A DNA stretch of 64,000 nucleotides from Prochlorococcus marinus str. GP2 (GTDB lineage: Bacteria; Cyanobacteriota; Cyanobacteriia; PCC-6307; Cyanobiaceae), in assembly GCF_000759885.1 (NCBI RefSeq), contig NZ_JNAH01000004.1:62001-126000 (forward strand), read 5' to 3'. Below, piece after piece: positions 27,384-38,512 of the stretch. Both the position numbers and the translations under genes were made by a program. How positions within the stretch are numbered: the stretch's first letter is position 1; each line of letters starts with the position of its first letter. The notes under the pieces are model-generated. The model was given only the letters and a program-made list of their open reading frames with translations, was not told where the DNA came from and made no database searches.

Positions 27384-28704
27384 CTTTAATTCCTCCCTTT
27401 ATTGAATAATTTTCTAGCATTTTTTCTACCTCTTTATTTTCCCTAACAGCACTATCAACGGGTTTATATTTTAGTGGCGCTAGGGCTTTCCCTCTTAAAA
27501 TCGAACCAAGTGTAAGCATCGTAATTTTAAGTTGCTGTAATGGTTTCATAGAGACAACTCTTTTGTATAAGTAACTATCAAAAGTAAGTCTTTGAACATC
27601 CATGTCATCACACATCTCAACAAAGGCTTCTCTAGCAGAATCATTTCTGTAGAAAATATTTTGAAGGATTTCTAGAACCTTATAAGTTGTGCCATATTTT
27701 TTATCCCATTTTTTAAGATAGTTTTTTAAATCTTTTTCTGATGGAATTACTTGACCATTTTTTGATGCTTCAACAATTTCTTCAGCACACATTCTTCCGC
27801 TTTTTGCAGCAAAATAAATACCCTCTCCAGAACTTTTTGTAACATAACCAGCTGCATCACCAACCAATGCCATTCTCCCAACTACCCTTCTAGGCCTTGG
27901 ATGTTCCGGAATAGGGTGAGCTTCTACCTTTATTACTTCACCATTAACAAGTCTTTTCTTTGCCCTATTTCTTACACCCTCTTGAAGTCCTTTAATTAAT
28001 GACTGATTCTTTTGCATGGTTCCTGTGCCCACAGCAACATGATCATATTTAGGAAATACCCACCCATAAAAATCAGGAGAAACATCAGTTCCAACATACA
28101 TTTCAGCAAGATCTTCGTAGTAACTCATTTCTTCTTTAGGCAATTTAATTCTTTCTTGAAATGCTATAGCAACTTTGTAATCGCCTGCATCCATTGCTTT
28201 TGCTACTCTGCTATTGGCTCCATCAGCTCCGATCAAAAGGTCAACAGTAAGCTCTTTTAATTCCCCTTTTTTATCTCCATTCGTAAAATCTGAGTAGGAA
28301 AGCTTATATGGCCCTTGATTATTATCGCCAGTATCAATAGAAGTAACTAATCCATTTATTAATGTAGCACCAAGATCTGATGCTCTGTTTCGCATAAAGG
28401 CATCCATAACTTCTCTTCTACACATGCCAATAAACTCATTATCACTTTTTCCATAAACTCTATCTAAACTTATGTCTACTTCTCTATTTGATGGAGATAT
28501 CATTCTCATATGCCTTACTTTTCTATCAATAATTGACTCAGGCAAATCAAATTCTTCGACCATGCAAAGTGGAATTGCTCCTCCACATGGTTTCGCATTA
28601 TCTAATTTTCTCTCGAAGAGCCAAGTTTTTATTCCAGCTTTAGCAAGTATTTCTGCAGCACATGAACCACTGGGACCTCCACCAATAACAGCTACCCTCA
28701 ACAT
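27364..28704 (-). CDS. chlP: Geranylgeranyl reductase
   Basis: A 446-aa flavoprotein that reduces geranylgeranyl to phytyl groups for chlorophyll and tocopherol synthesis. The N terminus has the dinucleotide-binding GGGPSGSCAAEILAKAG motif, followed by PCGGAIPLCM. The second FAD motif is ALVGDAAGYVTKSSGEGI near residue 285. Length and motifs match cyanobacterial ChlP. Its last 20 bases overlap the end of glyS on the other strand. Divergent from the VanY-like gene across a 112-base gap. Confidence 0.95.
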   Translation of the reverse strand: MLRVAVIGGGPSGSCAAEILAKAGIKTWLFERKLDNAKPCGGAIPLCMVEEFDLPESIIDRKVRHMRMISPSNREVDISLDRVYGKSDNEFIGMCRREVMDAFMRNRASDLGATLINGLVTSIDTGDNNQGPYKLSYSDFTNGDKKGELKELTVDLLIGADGANSRVAKAMDAGDYKVAIAFQERIKLPKEEMSYYEDLAEMYVGTDVSPDFYGWVFPKYDHVAVGTGTMQKNQSLIKGLQEGVRNRAKKRLVNGEVIKVEAHPIPEHPRPRRVVGRMALVGDAAGYVTKSSGEGIYFAAKSGRMCAEEIVEASKNGQVIPSEKDLKNYLKKWDKKYGTTYKVLEILQNIFYRNDSAREAFVEMCDDMDVQRLTFDSYLYKRVVSMKPLQQLKITMLTLGSILRGKALAPLKYKPVDSAVRENKEVEKMLENYSIKGGIKVKSSKV

Positions 28705-28816
28705 ATGAAAAAAAATAATACTGTATATAAAAACTACATCTTTTTTGCTTATAAAAGTGCATTTCTTAAAATAATAGTTAATATCGAAATATCTTTTCCA
28801 AATTCACTTCTAAATA

Positions 28817-29530
28817 TTGGAACTAAACAAAGATAACGATCAATTTGACATACCACTTGCCAAAAGAACTTACCTAAATAATCCAAATTCAACATTATTA
28901 AAAAAAATATTAATATTTTCTCCATTTCTTTTTCTTATATTTTCTGTCGTTGCATTGCGATTAATTAAAAATATAGAAATAGGATCTCTTGATAATCTTA
29001 ATTTTCAATCTCAGATAAATCACGACCGTAGAATTTTAGGTCATTTACCCTATGCGGAAATTTCTAAGGAGAAACTTGTTTTAATTGAGCCTAATATTGA
29101 AGTTCATATGGATATGCGCGATTCTCTTCTAAAGATGAGAGAAGAAGCCAAAAAGGATGGGATATATTTAGTCTTCTTGAGTGGTTATAGATCAATAAAT
29201 TTGCAAAACGATATCTTTTATTCTTTAAAATCTATTAGAAATCAAGACGCCGCAGAAAGAGCTAGAGTTTCAGCCCCTCCAGGGTATTCCGAACATAGTA
29301 CAGGATTCGCAATCGACATTGGTGATGCTACTCAAAGAGAGACAGACTTTGAAACCAACTTCGAAAATACTAACGCCTTTAGATGGTTAATAAAAAATGC
29401 AGCTAAGTTTCACTTTAAGTTATCGTTCAACAAACATAATAAATATATAGATTACGAACCCTGGCATTGGAGATATGAGGGGTCAATTGAAGCATTAAAA
29501 GTTTTTGAAAGCGCAAATAGAAAATTATAA
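28817..29530 (+). CDS. VanY-type D-alanyl-D-alanine carboxypeptidase
   Basis: A 237-aa M15B peptidase: an N-terminal membrane anchor (about residues 30-50), then the domain with SGYRSINLQ, the zinc motif SEHSTGFAIDIGD and an EPWHWRYEG end. It removes the terminal D-Ala from peptidoglycan stem peptides in the periplasm. The start is a TTG at 28817. It makes a functional pair with the VanX-like gene at 22659, although the two are not adjacent. Confidence 0.85.
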   Translation: MELNKDNDQFDIPLAKRTYLNNPNSTLLKKILIFSPFLFLIFSVVALRLIKNIEIGSLDNLNFQSQINHDRRILGHLPYAEISKEKLVLIEPNIEVHMDMRDSLLKMREEAKKDGIYLVFLSGYRSINLQNDIFYSLKSIRNQDAAERARVSAPPGYSEHSTGFAIDIGDATQRETDFETNFENTNAFRWLIKNAAKFHFKLSFNKHNKYIDYEPWHWRYEGSIEALKVFESANRKL

Positions 29531-29658
29531 ATCTAATTGATTAATTTAATTATCCAATAAATTATATTTTTCAAAGTCTTAAAGAGAAAAATCTCATAAT
29601 AAGCATACTTTGAGTTAGCCTTAATAAAGTCAATCTAATATTTATATAAATTCTTTAA

Positions 29659-31455
29659 ATGTCATCTTCGATAAAAGAAATTAGAAATGTTGCAATTATT
29701 GCTCACGTAGATCATGGGAAGACAACTCTTGTAGATGCATTGTTATCTCAATCAGGAATATTTAGAGACAATGAAGTTATCCCTACATGTGTAATGGATT
29801 CAAATGATCTTGAAAGAGAAAGGGGGATAACAATTCTCTCAAAAAATACCTCAGTTAACTACAAAGATACCAGAATAAATATTATTGATACACCTGGACA
29901 TGCTGATTTTGGAGGAGAAGTTGAGAGGGTTTTGGGAATGGTTGATGGTTGTCTGCTTATTGTTGATGCAAATGAGGGACCTATGCCTCAAACAAGATTT
30001 GTTTTAAAAAAAGCATTAGAAAAAGGACTTAGGCCTATAGTCTTTGTGAATAAAATTGATAGACCACGAGTTGTACCAGAAATAGCAATTGATAAGGTCC
30101 TTGATTTGTTTTTGGAGTTAGGTGCTGATGATGATCAATGTGATTTCCCTTATCTTTTTGGGAGTGGCTTATCTGGTTTCGCAAAAGAAGAGATGGAATC
30201 TAATAGTGACAATATGATGCCTCTTTTTGAAGCTATTATTAGACACGTTCCTCCTCCAGTAGGTGATTCTAATAAGCCTCTTCAGCTACAAATAACTACT
30301 TTGGACTATTCTGATTTCTTAGGCAGAATAGTAATTGGGAAGATCCACAATGGAACTATAAAAAATGGCCAACAGGCAAGTTTAATTAAAGAAAACGGAA
30401 AAACTATTAAAGGTAAGGTTAGTAAGCTTTTAGGATTTGAAGGATTACAAAGAATTGATATAAATGAAGCATTTGCAGGTGATATTGTTGCTGTTTCTGG
30501 TTTCGATGACGTCAATATTGGTGAGACCATAGCATGTCCCGATTCTCCTCATCCTCTTCCATTAATCAAAGTTGATGAACCTACTTTAAATATGACTTTT
30601 GTTGTCAATGATTCACCATTCGCGGGTAAGGAAGGGAAATTTGTTACTAGTAGACAATTAAAAAATAGATTGGAGAGGGAACTTTTAACAAATGTTGCCC
30701 TGAGAGTAGAAGAAACTGATTCTCCTGACAGGTTCTCAGTTTCAGGAAGAGGAGAATTGCATCTAGGGATATTGATTGAAACTATGAGAAGAGAGGGTTT
30801 TGAGTTTCAAATCTCACAACCTCAAGTAATTTTCAGAGAAATTGATAATGTTGAATGTGAGCCTATAGAGACTTTGGTTTTAGATGTTCCTGAAGTATCT
30901 GTTGGTTCTTGCATCGAAAAGCTTGGATCTAGAAAGGCAGAGATGAAAAACATGCAGACAAGTTCAGATGGTAGAACTCAATTAGAATTTCTAGTGCCAT
31001 CAAGAGGATTAATTGGATTTCGCGGGGAGTTTGTAAGGATAACAAGAGGTGAAGGTATCATGAGCCATTCGTTTTATGAATATAAACCTAAAGCAGGAGA
31101 CTTTGAAACCAGAAGGAACGGAGTTCTAATAGCTTTTGAGGAAGGTGTAGCCACATTTTATGCTTTAAAGAATGCTGAAGATAGGGGAGTATATTTCATT
31201 AAACCTGGAGTTAAAGTTTATAAAGGAATGATAATTGGTGAGAATAATCGACCTCAAGATCTTGAGTTGAATATATGTAAAACTAAGCAGTTGACTAATA
31301 TGAGATCTGCAGGGGCAGAAGAACTTGATACGTTGCAGTCACCTGTGGATATTACCCTTGAAAGAGCACTCGAATATATTGGCCCAGATGAAATGCTAGA
31401 GGTAACACCGGATTCAATAAGAATGAGAAAAATAAATAAAAAGAAAAAAAATTAG
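29659..31455 (+). CDS. typA: Ribosome-associated GTPase TypA/BipA
   Basis: A 598-aa translational GTPase with G1 [10 protein letters not shown] (15-24), G2 [11 protein letters not shown]3 [10 protein letters not shown] and G4 NKID. EF-G-like domains and the TypA-specific C-terminal domain follow. TypA acts in ribosome biogenesis under stress. Full length for the family. The ATG at 29659 follows a 128-base gap with no gene. Confidence 0.96.
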   Translation: MSSSIKEIRNVAIIAHVDHGKTTLVDALLSQSGIFRDNEVIPTCVMDSNDLERERGITILSKNTSVNYKDTRINIIDTPGHADFGGEVERVLGMVDGCLLIVDANEGPMPQTRFVLKKALEKGLRPIVFVNKIDRPRVVPEIAIDKVLDLFLELGADDDQCDFPYLFGSGLSGFAKEEMESNSDNMMPLFEAIIRHVPPPVGDSNKPLQLQITTLDYSDFLGRIVIGKIHNGTIKNGQQASLIKENGKTIKGKVSKLLGFEGLQRIDINEAFAGDIVAVSGFDDVNIGETIACPDSPHPLPLIKVDEPTLNMTFVVNDSPFAGKEGKFVTSRQLKNRLERELLTNVALRVEETDSPDRFSVSGRGELHLGILIETMRREGFEFQISQPQVIFREIDNVECEPIETLVLDVPEVSVGSCIEKLGSRKAEMKNMQTSSDGRTQLEFLVPSRGLIGFRGEFVRITRGEGIMSHSFYEYKPKAGDFETRRNGVLIAFEEGVATFYALKNAEDRGVYFIKPGVKVYKGMIIGENNRPQDLELNICKTKQLTNMRSAGAEELDTLQSPVDITLERALEYIGPDEMLEVTPDSIRMRKINKKKKN

Positions 31456-31466
31456 TAATTGCTTTA

Positions 31467-31835
31467 ATGAACGAAGAAAGTGCAAAAAGTTTTCAAGATT
31501 CCCTTTTTATAGCTTTAAATCTTTTTAACAATCATGAATGGTACGAGGCTCATGATGCTTTTGAAGAAATATGGAATTCCCTAGATGGTGACGAAAGACA
31601 AGTTATCCAAGGAATTTTACAAGTATCTGTTTCTCAGTTTCACTTAAGTCAAGGAAATTTAAATGGAGCTACTATTTTGCTCGGAGAGGGTTTAGGCAGA
31701 ATAAAAACTAGAACCAAGATTGATTTAGGGGTTGATCTTGAATCCTTTTGCCAATGTTTGGAAGATTTATTAAGGAAATTACAATATAGAGAACTATTAA
31801 ACGAAAACGATAAGCCTTTTTTGAAACCTCTTTGA
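31467..31835 (+). CDS. DUF309 family protein
   Basis: A 122-aa helical protein with the DUF309 signature: a FNNHEWYEAHDAFEEIW segment (19-35), then a GILQVSVSQFHLSQGNLNGA helix. The His/Glu pattern suggests metal binding, but no activity is known. Eleven bases after typA, so probably in the same operon. Confidence 0.8.
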   Translation: MNEESAKSFQDSLFIALNLFNNHEWYEAHDAFEEIWNSLDGDERQVIQGILQVSVSQFHLSQGNLNGATILLGEGLGRIKTRTKIDLGVDLESFCQCLEDLLRKLQYRELLNENDKPFLKPL

Positions 31836-31922
31836 TGAATATATCTCTATCTTCAATTAAGTTAATATTATGTATTTAATTTTTTTTCAAGAAAGTAAGA
31901 AAACTAATCGATCTCAAGGAAA

Positions 31923-32651
31923 ATGACCTTAAATATTCATAATGTATCCCTTTCAATTAAAGGAAAATTAATTGTAAATGATGTTTCCATAACTGTTAAT
32001 CCAGGGGAAGTTGTAGGTTTGATGGGACCTAATGGTGCTGGGAAAACTACAACTTTTAATCTTGCAGTTGGGAATATAAAACCAGATAGAGGTGAAATTT
32101 TAATGAATGGGAAAAATATAACCAATCTTCCTCTACCAATTAGATCAAGACTTGGGTTAGGGTACTTAACTCAGGAGGCGAGTATATTTAGAGACCTCAC
32201 AGTTAAGGATAATATAGATTTGGCTTTACAAAATTCATCTTATAGTAGAGCAGCGATAAGAAATAGAAGAGAACAATTAATTAATGAATTTAATTTGAAT
32301 AACTTTGTAGATAATTATGGTTATCAACTTTCAGGAGGAGAGAGGAGGAGGTGTGAAATTGCAAGGGCTCTAACAGTAGGCAGAAAAGGACCTAGATATT
32401 TGTTATTAGACGAACCTTTTGCTGGGATAGATCCTCTAGCTGTTAATGATCTAAAGAAACTAATTCTAAAATTAAGTAGTGATGGGGTGGGGATTCTCAT
32501 TACAGACCATAATGTGAGGGAAACCCTTCTAATTACTAACAAATCATATGTATTAAGTGAAGGAAAAATTTTAGCTAACGGTTCATCAAGCGAATTGGCT
32601 GATAATCCAATAGTCAAGAAGTATTATCTAGGAGATAATTTCAAACTTTGA
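31923..32651 (+). CDS. lptB: LptB, lipopolysaccharide export ABC ATPase
   Basis: A 242-aa ATPase with Walker A GPNGAGKT (35-42), a Q-loop in LGYLTQEASIF, signature LSGGERRRCEIARAL and Walker B LLLDEPFAGIDP. The YLTQE and GIDP segments are typical of LptB, the motor that drives lipopolysaccharide transport from the inner membrane. It would work with LptF/LptG, which are not seen in this window. The ATG at 31923 follows an 87-base gap. Confidence 0.9.
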   Translation: MTLNIHNVSLSIKGKLIVNDVSITVNPGEVVGLMGPNGAGKTTTFNLAVGNIKPDRGEILMNGKNITNLPLPIRSRLGLGYLTQEASIFRDLTVKDNIDLALQNSSYSRAAIRNRREQLINEFNLNNFVDNYGYQLSGGERRRCEIARALTVGRKGPRYLLLDEPFAGIDPLAVNDLKKLILKLSSDGVGILITDHNVRETLLITNKSYVLSEGKILANGSSSELADNPIVKKYYLGDNFKL

Positions 32652-32764
32652 AATGCTTTTTTAAAATAAATTAAAACTTTATTATTAAAGATTTACTCAT
32701 ACGAGAATGATTTTAATTATTATTTAGTTGTCATTGAATATTAAAACTTGAGAAATTTCAAGAA

Positions 32765-33694
32765 ATGATACTAGATAATTTTTTTAAAAATTTTATATAT
32801 GAACCGGTTTCAGTTTTAGGTCTTTTAGTTTTTTATTTTTTATTAATTAACTTACCAATATCTTTGGGTGCGGTTTTTAAAAAAAAATCTTCTGCTGCTG
32901 TAAGACTCATTACGATTTTAGTGAACTTATTAATAACATTACAATTACTTTTTAGGTGGTCAATTTCTGGGCATTTTCCTATTAGCAATTTGTATGAATC
33001 TCTTTATTTCCTTACTTGGGGTATCACATTAGGTCAACTATTGGTTGAAAGAGAATACCAAGCTCCAATAATTCCCTCAATTGCTATACCTATTGAGTTA
33101 CTGACTGTGGCTTTTGCTTGTTTTGTTCTACCTGAGGATTTGAAAATATCATCCAATTTAGTTCCAGCTTTAAGGTCTAGTTGGTTAGTAATGCATGTTA
33201 GCGTCGTAATGCTTAGTTATGCAGCATTAATAATAGGTTCTTTACTTTCAATGTCCGTTTTGTTTATCAATAAAAATAAGCCACTTCAAATCAGAAGTAG
33301 TTCTACAGGTATAGGAGGATTTAAACTTTTAAATAGCCATCCCTTAAATGATTTAGTTGAACCTATTGAATTTTCTCATTCAGAAACATTAGATACATTA
33401 AGTTACCGTTCTATATTGGTGGGTTTTGTTCTTTTGACTCTCGGTTTAATTTCAGGTGCAGTTTGGGCTAATGAGGCCTGGGGCACATGGTGGAGTTGGG
33501 ATCCAAAAGAAACATGGGCATTTATCTCATGGTTGTTTTATGCTGCTTATCTGCACATGAGAATAAGCAAGGGTTGGCAAGGACGCAAACCAGCATTATT
33601 AGCATCTACAGGCTTTTTAGTTGTTTTAGTATGTTATTTAGGAGTTAATTTTTTAGGAATAGGTTTGCATAGTTATGGATGGATATTTGGGTAA
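32765..33694 (+). CDS. ccsA: Cytochrome c biogenesis protein CcsA
   Basis: A 309-aa polytopic membrane protein with about eight TM segments. The tryptophan-rich haem-handling motif WGTWWSWDPKETW (about 237-249) is the hallmark of CcsA/ResC. With CcsB (Ccs1) it moves haem across the thylakoid membrane for attachment to c-type cytochromes in the system II pathway. Conserved His residues lie in loops flanking the motif. Convergent with rpe, with only 21 bases between. Confidence 0.93.
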   Translation: MILDNFFKNFIYEPVSVLGLLVFYFLLINLPISLGAVFKKKSSAAVRLITILVNLLITLQLLFRWSISGHFPISNLYESLYFLTWGITLGQLLVEREYQAPIIPSIAIPIELLTVAFACFVLPEDLKISSNLVPALRSSWLVMHVSVVMLSYAALIIGSLLSMSVLFINKNKPLQIRSSSTGIGGFKLLNSHPLNDLVEPIEFSHSETLDTLSYRSILVGFVLLTLGLISGAVWANEAWGTWWSWDPKETWAFISWLFYAAYLHMRISKGWQGRKPALLASTGFLVVLVCYLGVNFLGIGLHSYGWIFG

Positions 33695-33715
33695 TTTCTC
33701 AATCATTCAGAATAT

Positions 33716-34474
33716 TTATTGAGGTTCTGAAAGAACATTCCCTTTTTGTGCTTCTTGTGCAACTTTTCTCAAGTCATCACATCCTTCTTTTAATGTTGGG
33801 TAAGCAAACATTCCGCTACCTGCAATAAAACAATTAGCACCAGCATCGGCACATTGTGAAATAGTCCAATTTGCTTTTATCCCCCCATCAACTTCAATGT
33901 CGACATCTAAGTTTTTTTCGATAATAAAGTTTCTTATTTCTTTTATTTTATTAAGCATTGTTGGTATATAAGCTTGTCCTCCAAAGCCTGGATTAACTGT
34001 CATAACTAAAACATGATCAACCATATCCATTATGTTTTTAATCATTTCAAAAGGAGTATGAGGATTCAATGCAACAGAAGGAGATCCACCTAAATCTCTT
34101 ATTCTTCCAAGAACTCTATGTAAATGAATATTTGCTTCAGCATGAGCTATTACTACTCCTGGATCACCATTTGCCCCTTTTGTAGCGTTTACATAAGATT
34201 CAAGCATTGTTTCACAGTTGTACTGGCTTACCATTAATTGAGTTTCAAAAGGGACATTGCAATATTTCCTGCATGCAGCAATCATTTCAGGACCAAATGT
34301 AAGATTTGGTACGAAATTTCCATCCATTACATCAAATTGAATTCTATCTACCCCAGCTTCCTCGAGCTCTTTCACACATGCCCCCATATTTGCCCAATCT
34401 GCCGGTAAAACTGAAGGAATTATTTGAATTGGTCTATTTGCACCAGTTAATTTTGCTTGATTTGACTCAGTCAT
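33716..34474 (-). CDS. rpe: Ribulose-phosphate 3-epimerase
   Basis: A 252-aa TIM-barrel enzyme interconverting ribulose 5-phosphate and xylulose 5-phosphate in the Calvin and pentose phosphate cycles. Conserved segments: PSVLPADWANMG, the metal-site FDVMDGNFVPNLTFGP, HAEANIHLHRVL, VMTVNPGFGGQ and VDGGIK. It has an extra 15-20 N-terminal residues, as in cyanobacteria. It shares a 187-base divergent region with glpX, another Calvin cycle gene. Confidence 0.95.
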   Translation of the reverse strand: MTESNQAKLTGANRPIQIIPSVLPADWANMGACVKELEEAGVDRIQFDVMDGNFVPNLTFGPEMIAACRKYCNVPFETQLMVSQYNCETMLESYVNATKGANGDPGVVIAHAEANIHLHRVLGRIRDLGGSPSVALNPHTPFEMIKNIMDMVDHVLVMTVNPGFGGQAYIPTMLNKIKEIRNFIIEKNLDVDIEVDGGIKANWTISQCADAGANCFIAGSGMFAYPTLKEGCDDLRKVAQEAQKGNVLSEPQ

Positions 34475-34661
34475 TTAATTTTTAAAATATTTAATAAAGA
34501 TACTATATTTAGTTGTTTATTCCTAATTTCAAGTCACGGCCTGATAAAGTAACAGCTGTAAAGAGTTAAAAAAAGCTTATTAGCATAATAATTCTCATAA
34601 AAAATTGCATTTTATATGAGATCATACTCAAAACCTTTTAGAAAATCCTCAAAATTTAATT

Positions 34662-35663
34662 GTGAATCAAACTTTAATTCAAGAAATTCTCGAAGTTGTC
34701 GAGCAAGCAGCTATTGCCTCAGCAAAACTAACAGGACTTGGTCAAAAAGATGAAGCTGATGCAGCAGCTGTCGAAGCAATGAGATTGCGAATGGGCAAAA
34801 TTGAAATGAAAGGGAAAATTGTTATTGGAGAAGGTGAAAGAGATGAAGCACCCATGCTTTATATAGGTGAAGAGGTTGGTAGTGGAAGTGGCCCAGGGGT
34901 TGACTTTGCAGTAGATCCTTGTGAAGGAACTAATCTTTGTGCGAATAATCAAAGAGGTTCTATGGCGGTTTTAGCTGCCTCTGATACAGGTGGTCTTTTC
35001 AATGCTCCTGACTTTTACATGAACAAATTAGCAGCTCCTCCTGCGGCCAAAGGTAAAGTTGATATTAGAAATTCAGCTACTGAAAACTTGAAGATACTTA
35101 GTGATTGCTTGGGCCTTTCTATTGATGAGCTTACTGTAGTTGTAATGGATAGAACTAGACATAAAGATTTAATTAAAGAGATTCGAGGATGTGGTGCAAA
35201 AGTACAGCCGATTTCTGATGGTGATGTTCAAGCTGCGATTGCATGCGGTTTTGCAGGAACTGGAACACATTGCTTGATGGGTATAGGTGCAGCTCCAGAG
35301 GGTGTTATTTCAGCTGCTGCAATGAGAGCTCTCGGCGGACACTTTCAAGGACAACTAGTTTATGATCCCGCAATCGCTCAAACTTCTGAATGGGCTGATT
35401 ACACAAAAGAAGGAAATATAAAACGTCTTAATGAAATGGGCATATTAGATATAGATAAAATCTATGAGGCAAATGAATTGGCATCGGGAGAAAATGTTGT
35501 TTTCGCTGGAAGTGGAATAACTGATGGATTATTATTTGACGGAGTTAAATTTGAAAGGGATTGTGTTAGAACAAGTAGTCTAATTATTAGTACATTAGAT
35601 AGTACTGCAAGGTTCACAAATACTGTCCATATAAAAGATGGTGCTAAGAGTATCAGCCTTTAA
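34662..35663 (+). CDS. glpX: Class II fructose-1,6-/sedoheptulose-1,7-bisphosphatase
   Basis: A 333-aa GlpX-type phosphatase, the bifunctional FBPase/SBPase of cyanobacteria acting in the Calvin cycle. Seen: [18 protein letters not shown], the metal-binding VDPCEGTN and a [12 protein letters not shown] segment. The start is a GTG at 34662. Length is as expected. The adjacent divergent rpe and downstream hemA suggest a photosynthetic metabolism cluster. Confidence 0.96.
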   Translation: MNQTLIQEILEVVEQAAIASAKLTGLGQKDEADAAAVEAMRLRMGKIEMKGKIVIGEGERDEAPMLYIGEEVGSGSGPGVDFAVDPCEGTNLCANNQRGSMAVLAASDTGGLFNAPDFYMNKLAAPPAAKGKVDIRNSATENLKILSDCLGLSIDELTVVVMDRTRHKDLIKEIRGCGAKVQPISDGDVQAAIACGFAGTGTHCLMGIGAAPEGVISAAAMRALGGHFQGQLVYDPAIAQTSEWADYTKEGNIKRLNEMGILDIDKIYEANELASGENVVFAGSGITDGLLFDGVKFERDCVRTSSLIISTLDSTARFTNTVHIKDGAKSISL

Positions 35664-35681
35664 AAATTCACTTTTGATTTT

Positions 35682-36992
35682 ATGCATATTGTTGTCGTCG
35701 GACTGAGTCATCGCACGGCACCTGTAGAAGTGCGTGAGAAGTTAAGTATTCCTGACCAATCCATAACAGAGTCATTGAAAGCATTAAAAGCTTTCTCTGA
35801 TGTATTAGAGGTGTCAATTTTAAGTACTTGTAATAGGCTGGAAATATATGCGCTAGTAAAGGATAAAAATACTGGAATTTCATCTATCAAAGAATTCATA
35901 TCAGAATATTCTGGAATTATTTTTGAAGATTTAAATCCACATCTTTTTTGCTTTAGACAGGAAGAAGCAGTTTTGCATTTGATGAAAGTCTCTGCAGGAC
36001 TAGATAGCCTCGTTTTAGGGGAAGGACAAATCCTTTCGCAGGTAAAAAAAATGATGAGATTAGGTCAAGAGAATCAATCTACTGGACCAATTCTTAATAG
36101 ATTATTAACTCAATCAGTAAGTACAGGTAAAAAAGTAAGATCCGAAACAAATTTAGGAACTGGAGCTGTGTCAATCAGTTCAGCAGCGGTAGAACTAGCT
36201 CAATTAAAAATTGGACAAGAAAAGGGTTTTGATACTCTTGTAAGTTTGGAATCAGAGAACGTTCTTGTTGTTGGCGCCGGACGAATGAGTAGGCTTTTAA
36301 TAACTCATTTAAAATCAAAAGGATGTCATAAACTTATCCTTTTAAATAGAAATATTGATAGAGCATTAAATCTTGCTCAAGACTTCCCTGATTTAGAGAT
36401 TGTTTGTAAAGGCTTAAACGAATTAGAAGAAAATATATCAGTATCTTCGCTTGTTTTCACCAGTACTGCTTCTGAAGAGCCAATTATAGATCTCACAAAA
36501 ATTAAAAAAATAAATTTGAGTAATAGACTTAAATTTATTGATATTGGTGTACCGAGAAATATATCTAATGATGTCAAACAACATGAATTTGTTGAATCAT
36601 TTGATGTTGATGACTTACAAGAGGTCGTTTCAAGAAATCAAGAATTTAGACAGAAAATAGCAAGGGAAGCAGAATCTTTAGTAGAAGAAGAAAGGATCAT
36701 TTTTCTAGAATGGTGGGCAAGTTTAGAGGCCGTTCCAGTAATTAATAAACTTAGATCAGATTTGGAGTTAATTAGAAAAGAGGAATTGCAAAAAGCACTT
36801 AGCAGAATGGGACCAGATTTTTCGGCTAGAGAAAGAAAAGTTGTGGAAGCTCTGACTAAGGGAATAATTAATAAAATACTTCATACGCCGGTCACCAAGT
36901 TGAGAAGCCCTCAATCAAGAGAAGAAAGACAAGTTTCTTTGAAAATCGTTGAAAAATTGTTTTCTTTGGTAGAAGAGGATAAAAATAACTAA
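35682..36992 (+). CDS. hemA: Glutamyl-tRNA reductase
   Basis: A 436-aa enzyme that commits glutamate to tetrapyrrole synthesis (5-aminolevulinate via glutamate semialdehyde), feeding both chlorophyll and haem. Motifs: VVGLSHRTAPVEVREKL, the catalytic Cys50 in LSTCNRLEIYA, SGLDSLV-like SAGLDSLVLGEGQI, an NADPH-binding VVGAGRMSRLL and a C-terminal helical dimerisation domain. Starts 18 bases after glpX. Confidence 0.96.
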   Translation: MHIVVVGLSHRTAPVEVREKLSIPDQSITESLKALKAFSDVLEVSILSTCNRLEIYALVKDKNTGISSIKEFISEYSGIIFEDLNPHLFCFRQEEAVLHLMKVSAGLDSLVLGEGQILSQVKKMMRLGQENQSTGPILNRLLTQSVSTGKKVRSETNLGTGAVSISSAAVELAQLKIGQEKGFDTLVSLESENVLVVGAGRMSRLLITHLKSKGCHKLILLNRNIDRALNLAQDFPDLEIVCKGLNELEENISVSSLVFTSTASEEPIIDLTKIKKINLSNRLKFIDIGVPRNISNDVKQHEFVESFDVDDLQEVVSRNQEFRQKIAREAESLVEEERIIFLEWWASLEAVPVINKLRSDLELIRKEELQKALSRMGPDFSARERKVVEALTKGIINKILHTPVTKLRSPQSREERQVSLKIVEKLFSLVEEDKNN

Positions 36993-37089
36993 CTTGTTCC
37001 ATTTATATTAAGTTTTTCCAGTGATTTATCGAAATACCTTTGTAAACTGACCATTTGTATTTCTAAATATGCCCATAATCAGTTACTTT

Positions 37090-37109
37090 AGGTAGTTGTA
37101 TATCTACCT
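37090..37109. repeat. Palindrome in the glgC leader
   Basis: AGGTAG / CTACCT arms (37090-37095 and 37104-37109) around an 8-base AT-rich centre, ending 12 bases before the glgC ATG. It could be an operator or a small mRNA hairpin covering the ribosome-binding area. The GTA...TAC spacing here is ten bases, not the eight of an NtcA box. Confidence 0.35.
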
Positions 37110-37121
37110 CCATTAGATTTA

Positions 37122-38417
37122 ATGAAGCGTGTGTTGGCCATAATCCTCGGAGGAGGAAAAGGTTCTAGACTTTACCCTCTAACAAAAATGAGGGCTAAAC
37201 CTGCTGTGCCATTGGCAGGTAAGTATCGTTTGATAGATATTCCGATTAGTAATTGTATAAATTCAGGCATTGAAAAAATGTACGTATTGACCCAGTTCAA
37301 TAGTGCATCTCTAAATAGACATATAGGAAGAACCTATAATTTAAATGGCCCTTTTGGCCAAGGATTTGTGGAGGTTTTAGCTGCACAACAGACTCCTGAT
37401 AGTCCGAAGTGGTTTGAAGGTACTGCTGATGCTGTAAGAAAATACCAATGGTTATTTCAAGAATGGGATGTTGATGAATATTTAATATTGTCAGGTGATC
37501 AACTTTACAGAATGGACTACAGTTTATTTGTTCAACATCATAGAGATAATGATGCTGATTTAACTGTTGCAGCTTTGCCCGTTGATGAAGCTCAAGCAGA
37601 AGGTTTTGGGCTAATGAGAACCGATGATTTAGGAAATATAAAAGAATTTAGTGAAAAGCCTACTGGAGAGAATTTGAAGGCTATGGCAGTAGATACTTCA
37701 AAATTTGGATTAAGTAAGGAGTCAGCTGCCGAAAAACCATATCTAGCCTCTATGGGGATTTACGTTTTTAGCAGAAATACTCTCTTCGATCTTCTAAATA
37801 AATTTCCTAATTATACGGATTTCGGTAAGGACATAATTCCAGAAGCCCTAAATAGAGGCGATACTCTTAAAAGTTATGTATTCGATGATTATTGGGAAGA
37901 TATCGGCACAATTGGGGCATTCTTTGAGTCAAACCTTGCATTGACTGAGCAACCAAAACCTCCATTTAGTTTTTATGATGAGAAATTTCCAATTTATACT
38001 AGACCTAGATTTTTACCCCCTTCTAAACTTGTAGATGCTCAAATTACTGATTCAATTGTTTGTGAAGGCACAATCTTGAAGTCATGCAGTATTTTACATT
38101 GTGTTTTAGGTGTAAGAAGCAGGATTGAAAGTGACTCGGTTCTTGAGGATACTCTTGTTATGGGAGCTGATTTCTTTGAATCCCCTGAAGAGAGGATTAA
38201 ATTAAGAAAAGGGGGCGGAACACCTCTTGGAGTAGGTGAAGGGACTACTGTAAAAAGAGCAATTCTTGATAAAAATACAAGAATTGGCGATAATGTCGTG
38301 ATCATTAATAAAGATCGAGTAGAAGAAGCAGATAAGCCAGAATTAGGCTTTTATATCAGAAATGGAATTGTTGTAGTAGTTAAAAATGCAACTATTGCAA
38401 ACGGAACTGTTATTTAA
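37122..38417 (+). CDS. glgC: Glucose-1-phosphate adenylyltransferase
   Basis: A 431-aa ADP-glucose pyrophosphorylase, the rate-setting step of glycogen synthesis. It begins [18 protein letters not shown], with the ATP and G1P site residues in [18 protein letters not shown]. It contains the [13 protein letters not shown] catalytic loop and ends in left-handed beta-helix repeats that carry allosteric sites for 3-phosphoglycerate and phosphate. Length matches the cyanobacterial enzyme. A 129-base leader separates it from hemA. Confidence 0.96.
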   Translation: MKRVLAIILGGGKGSRLYPLTKMRAKPAVPLAGKYRLIDIPISNCINSGIEKMYVLTQFNSASLNRHIGRTYNLNGPFGQGFVEVLAAQQTPDSPKWFEGTADAVRKYQWLFQEWDVDEYLILSGDQLYRMDYSLFVQHHRDNDADLTVAALPVDEAQAEGFGLMRTDDLGNIKEFSEKPTGENLKAMAVDTSKFGLSKESAAEKPYLASMGIYVFSRNTLFDLLNKFPNYTDFGKDIIPEALNRGDTLKSYVFDDYWEDIGTIGAFFESNLALTEQPKPPFSFYDEKFPIYTRPRFLPPSKLVDAQITDSIVCEGTILKSCSILHCVLGVRSRIESDSVLEDTLVMGADFFESPEERIKLRKGGGTPLGVGEGTTVKRAILDKNTRIGDNVVIINKDRVEEADKPELGFYIRNGIVVVVKNATIANGTVI

Positions 38418-38512
38418 ATCTTTTCCATCATTTTTCGCTGACATAAGTATTTTTTTTGAGCAATTTTGTTGAGTTGTAGGCACACTATATTTATTGAGTT
38501 TTTTAATTTTTT

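Noticed and set aside
37092-37107. NtcA box before glgC
   Set aside because: GTA and TAC are ten bases apart; NtcA sites have eight, and no -10 is at the right distance.
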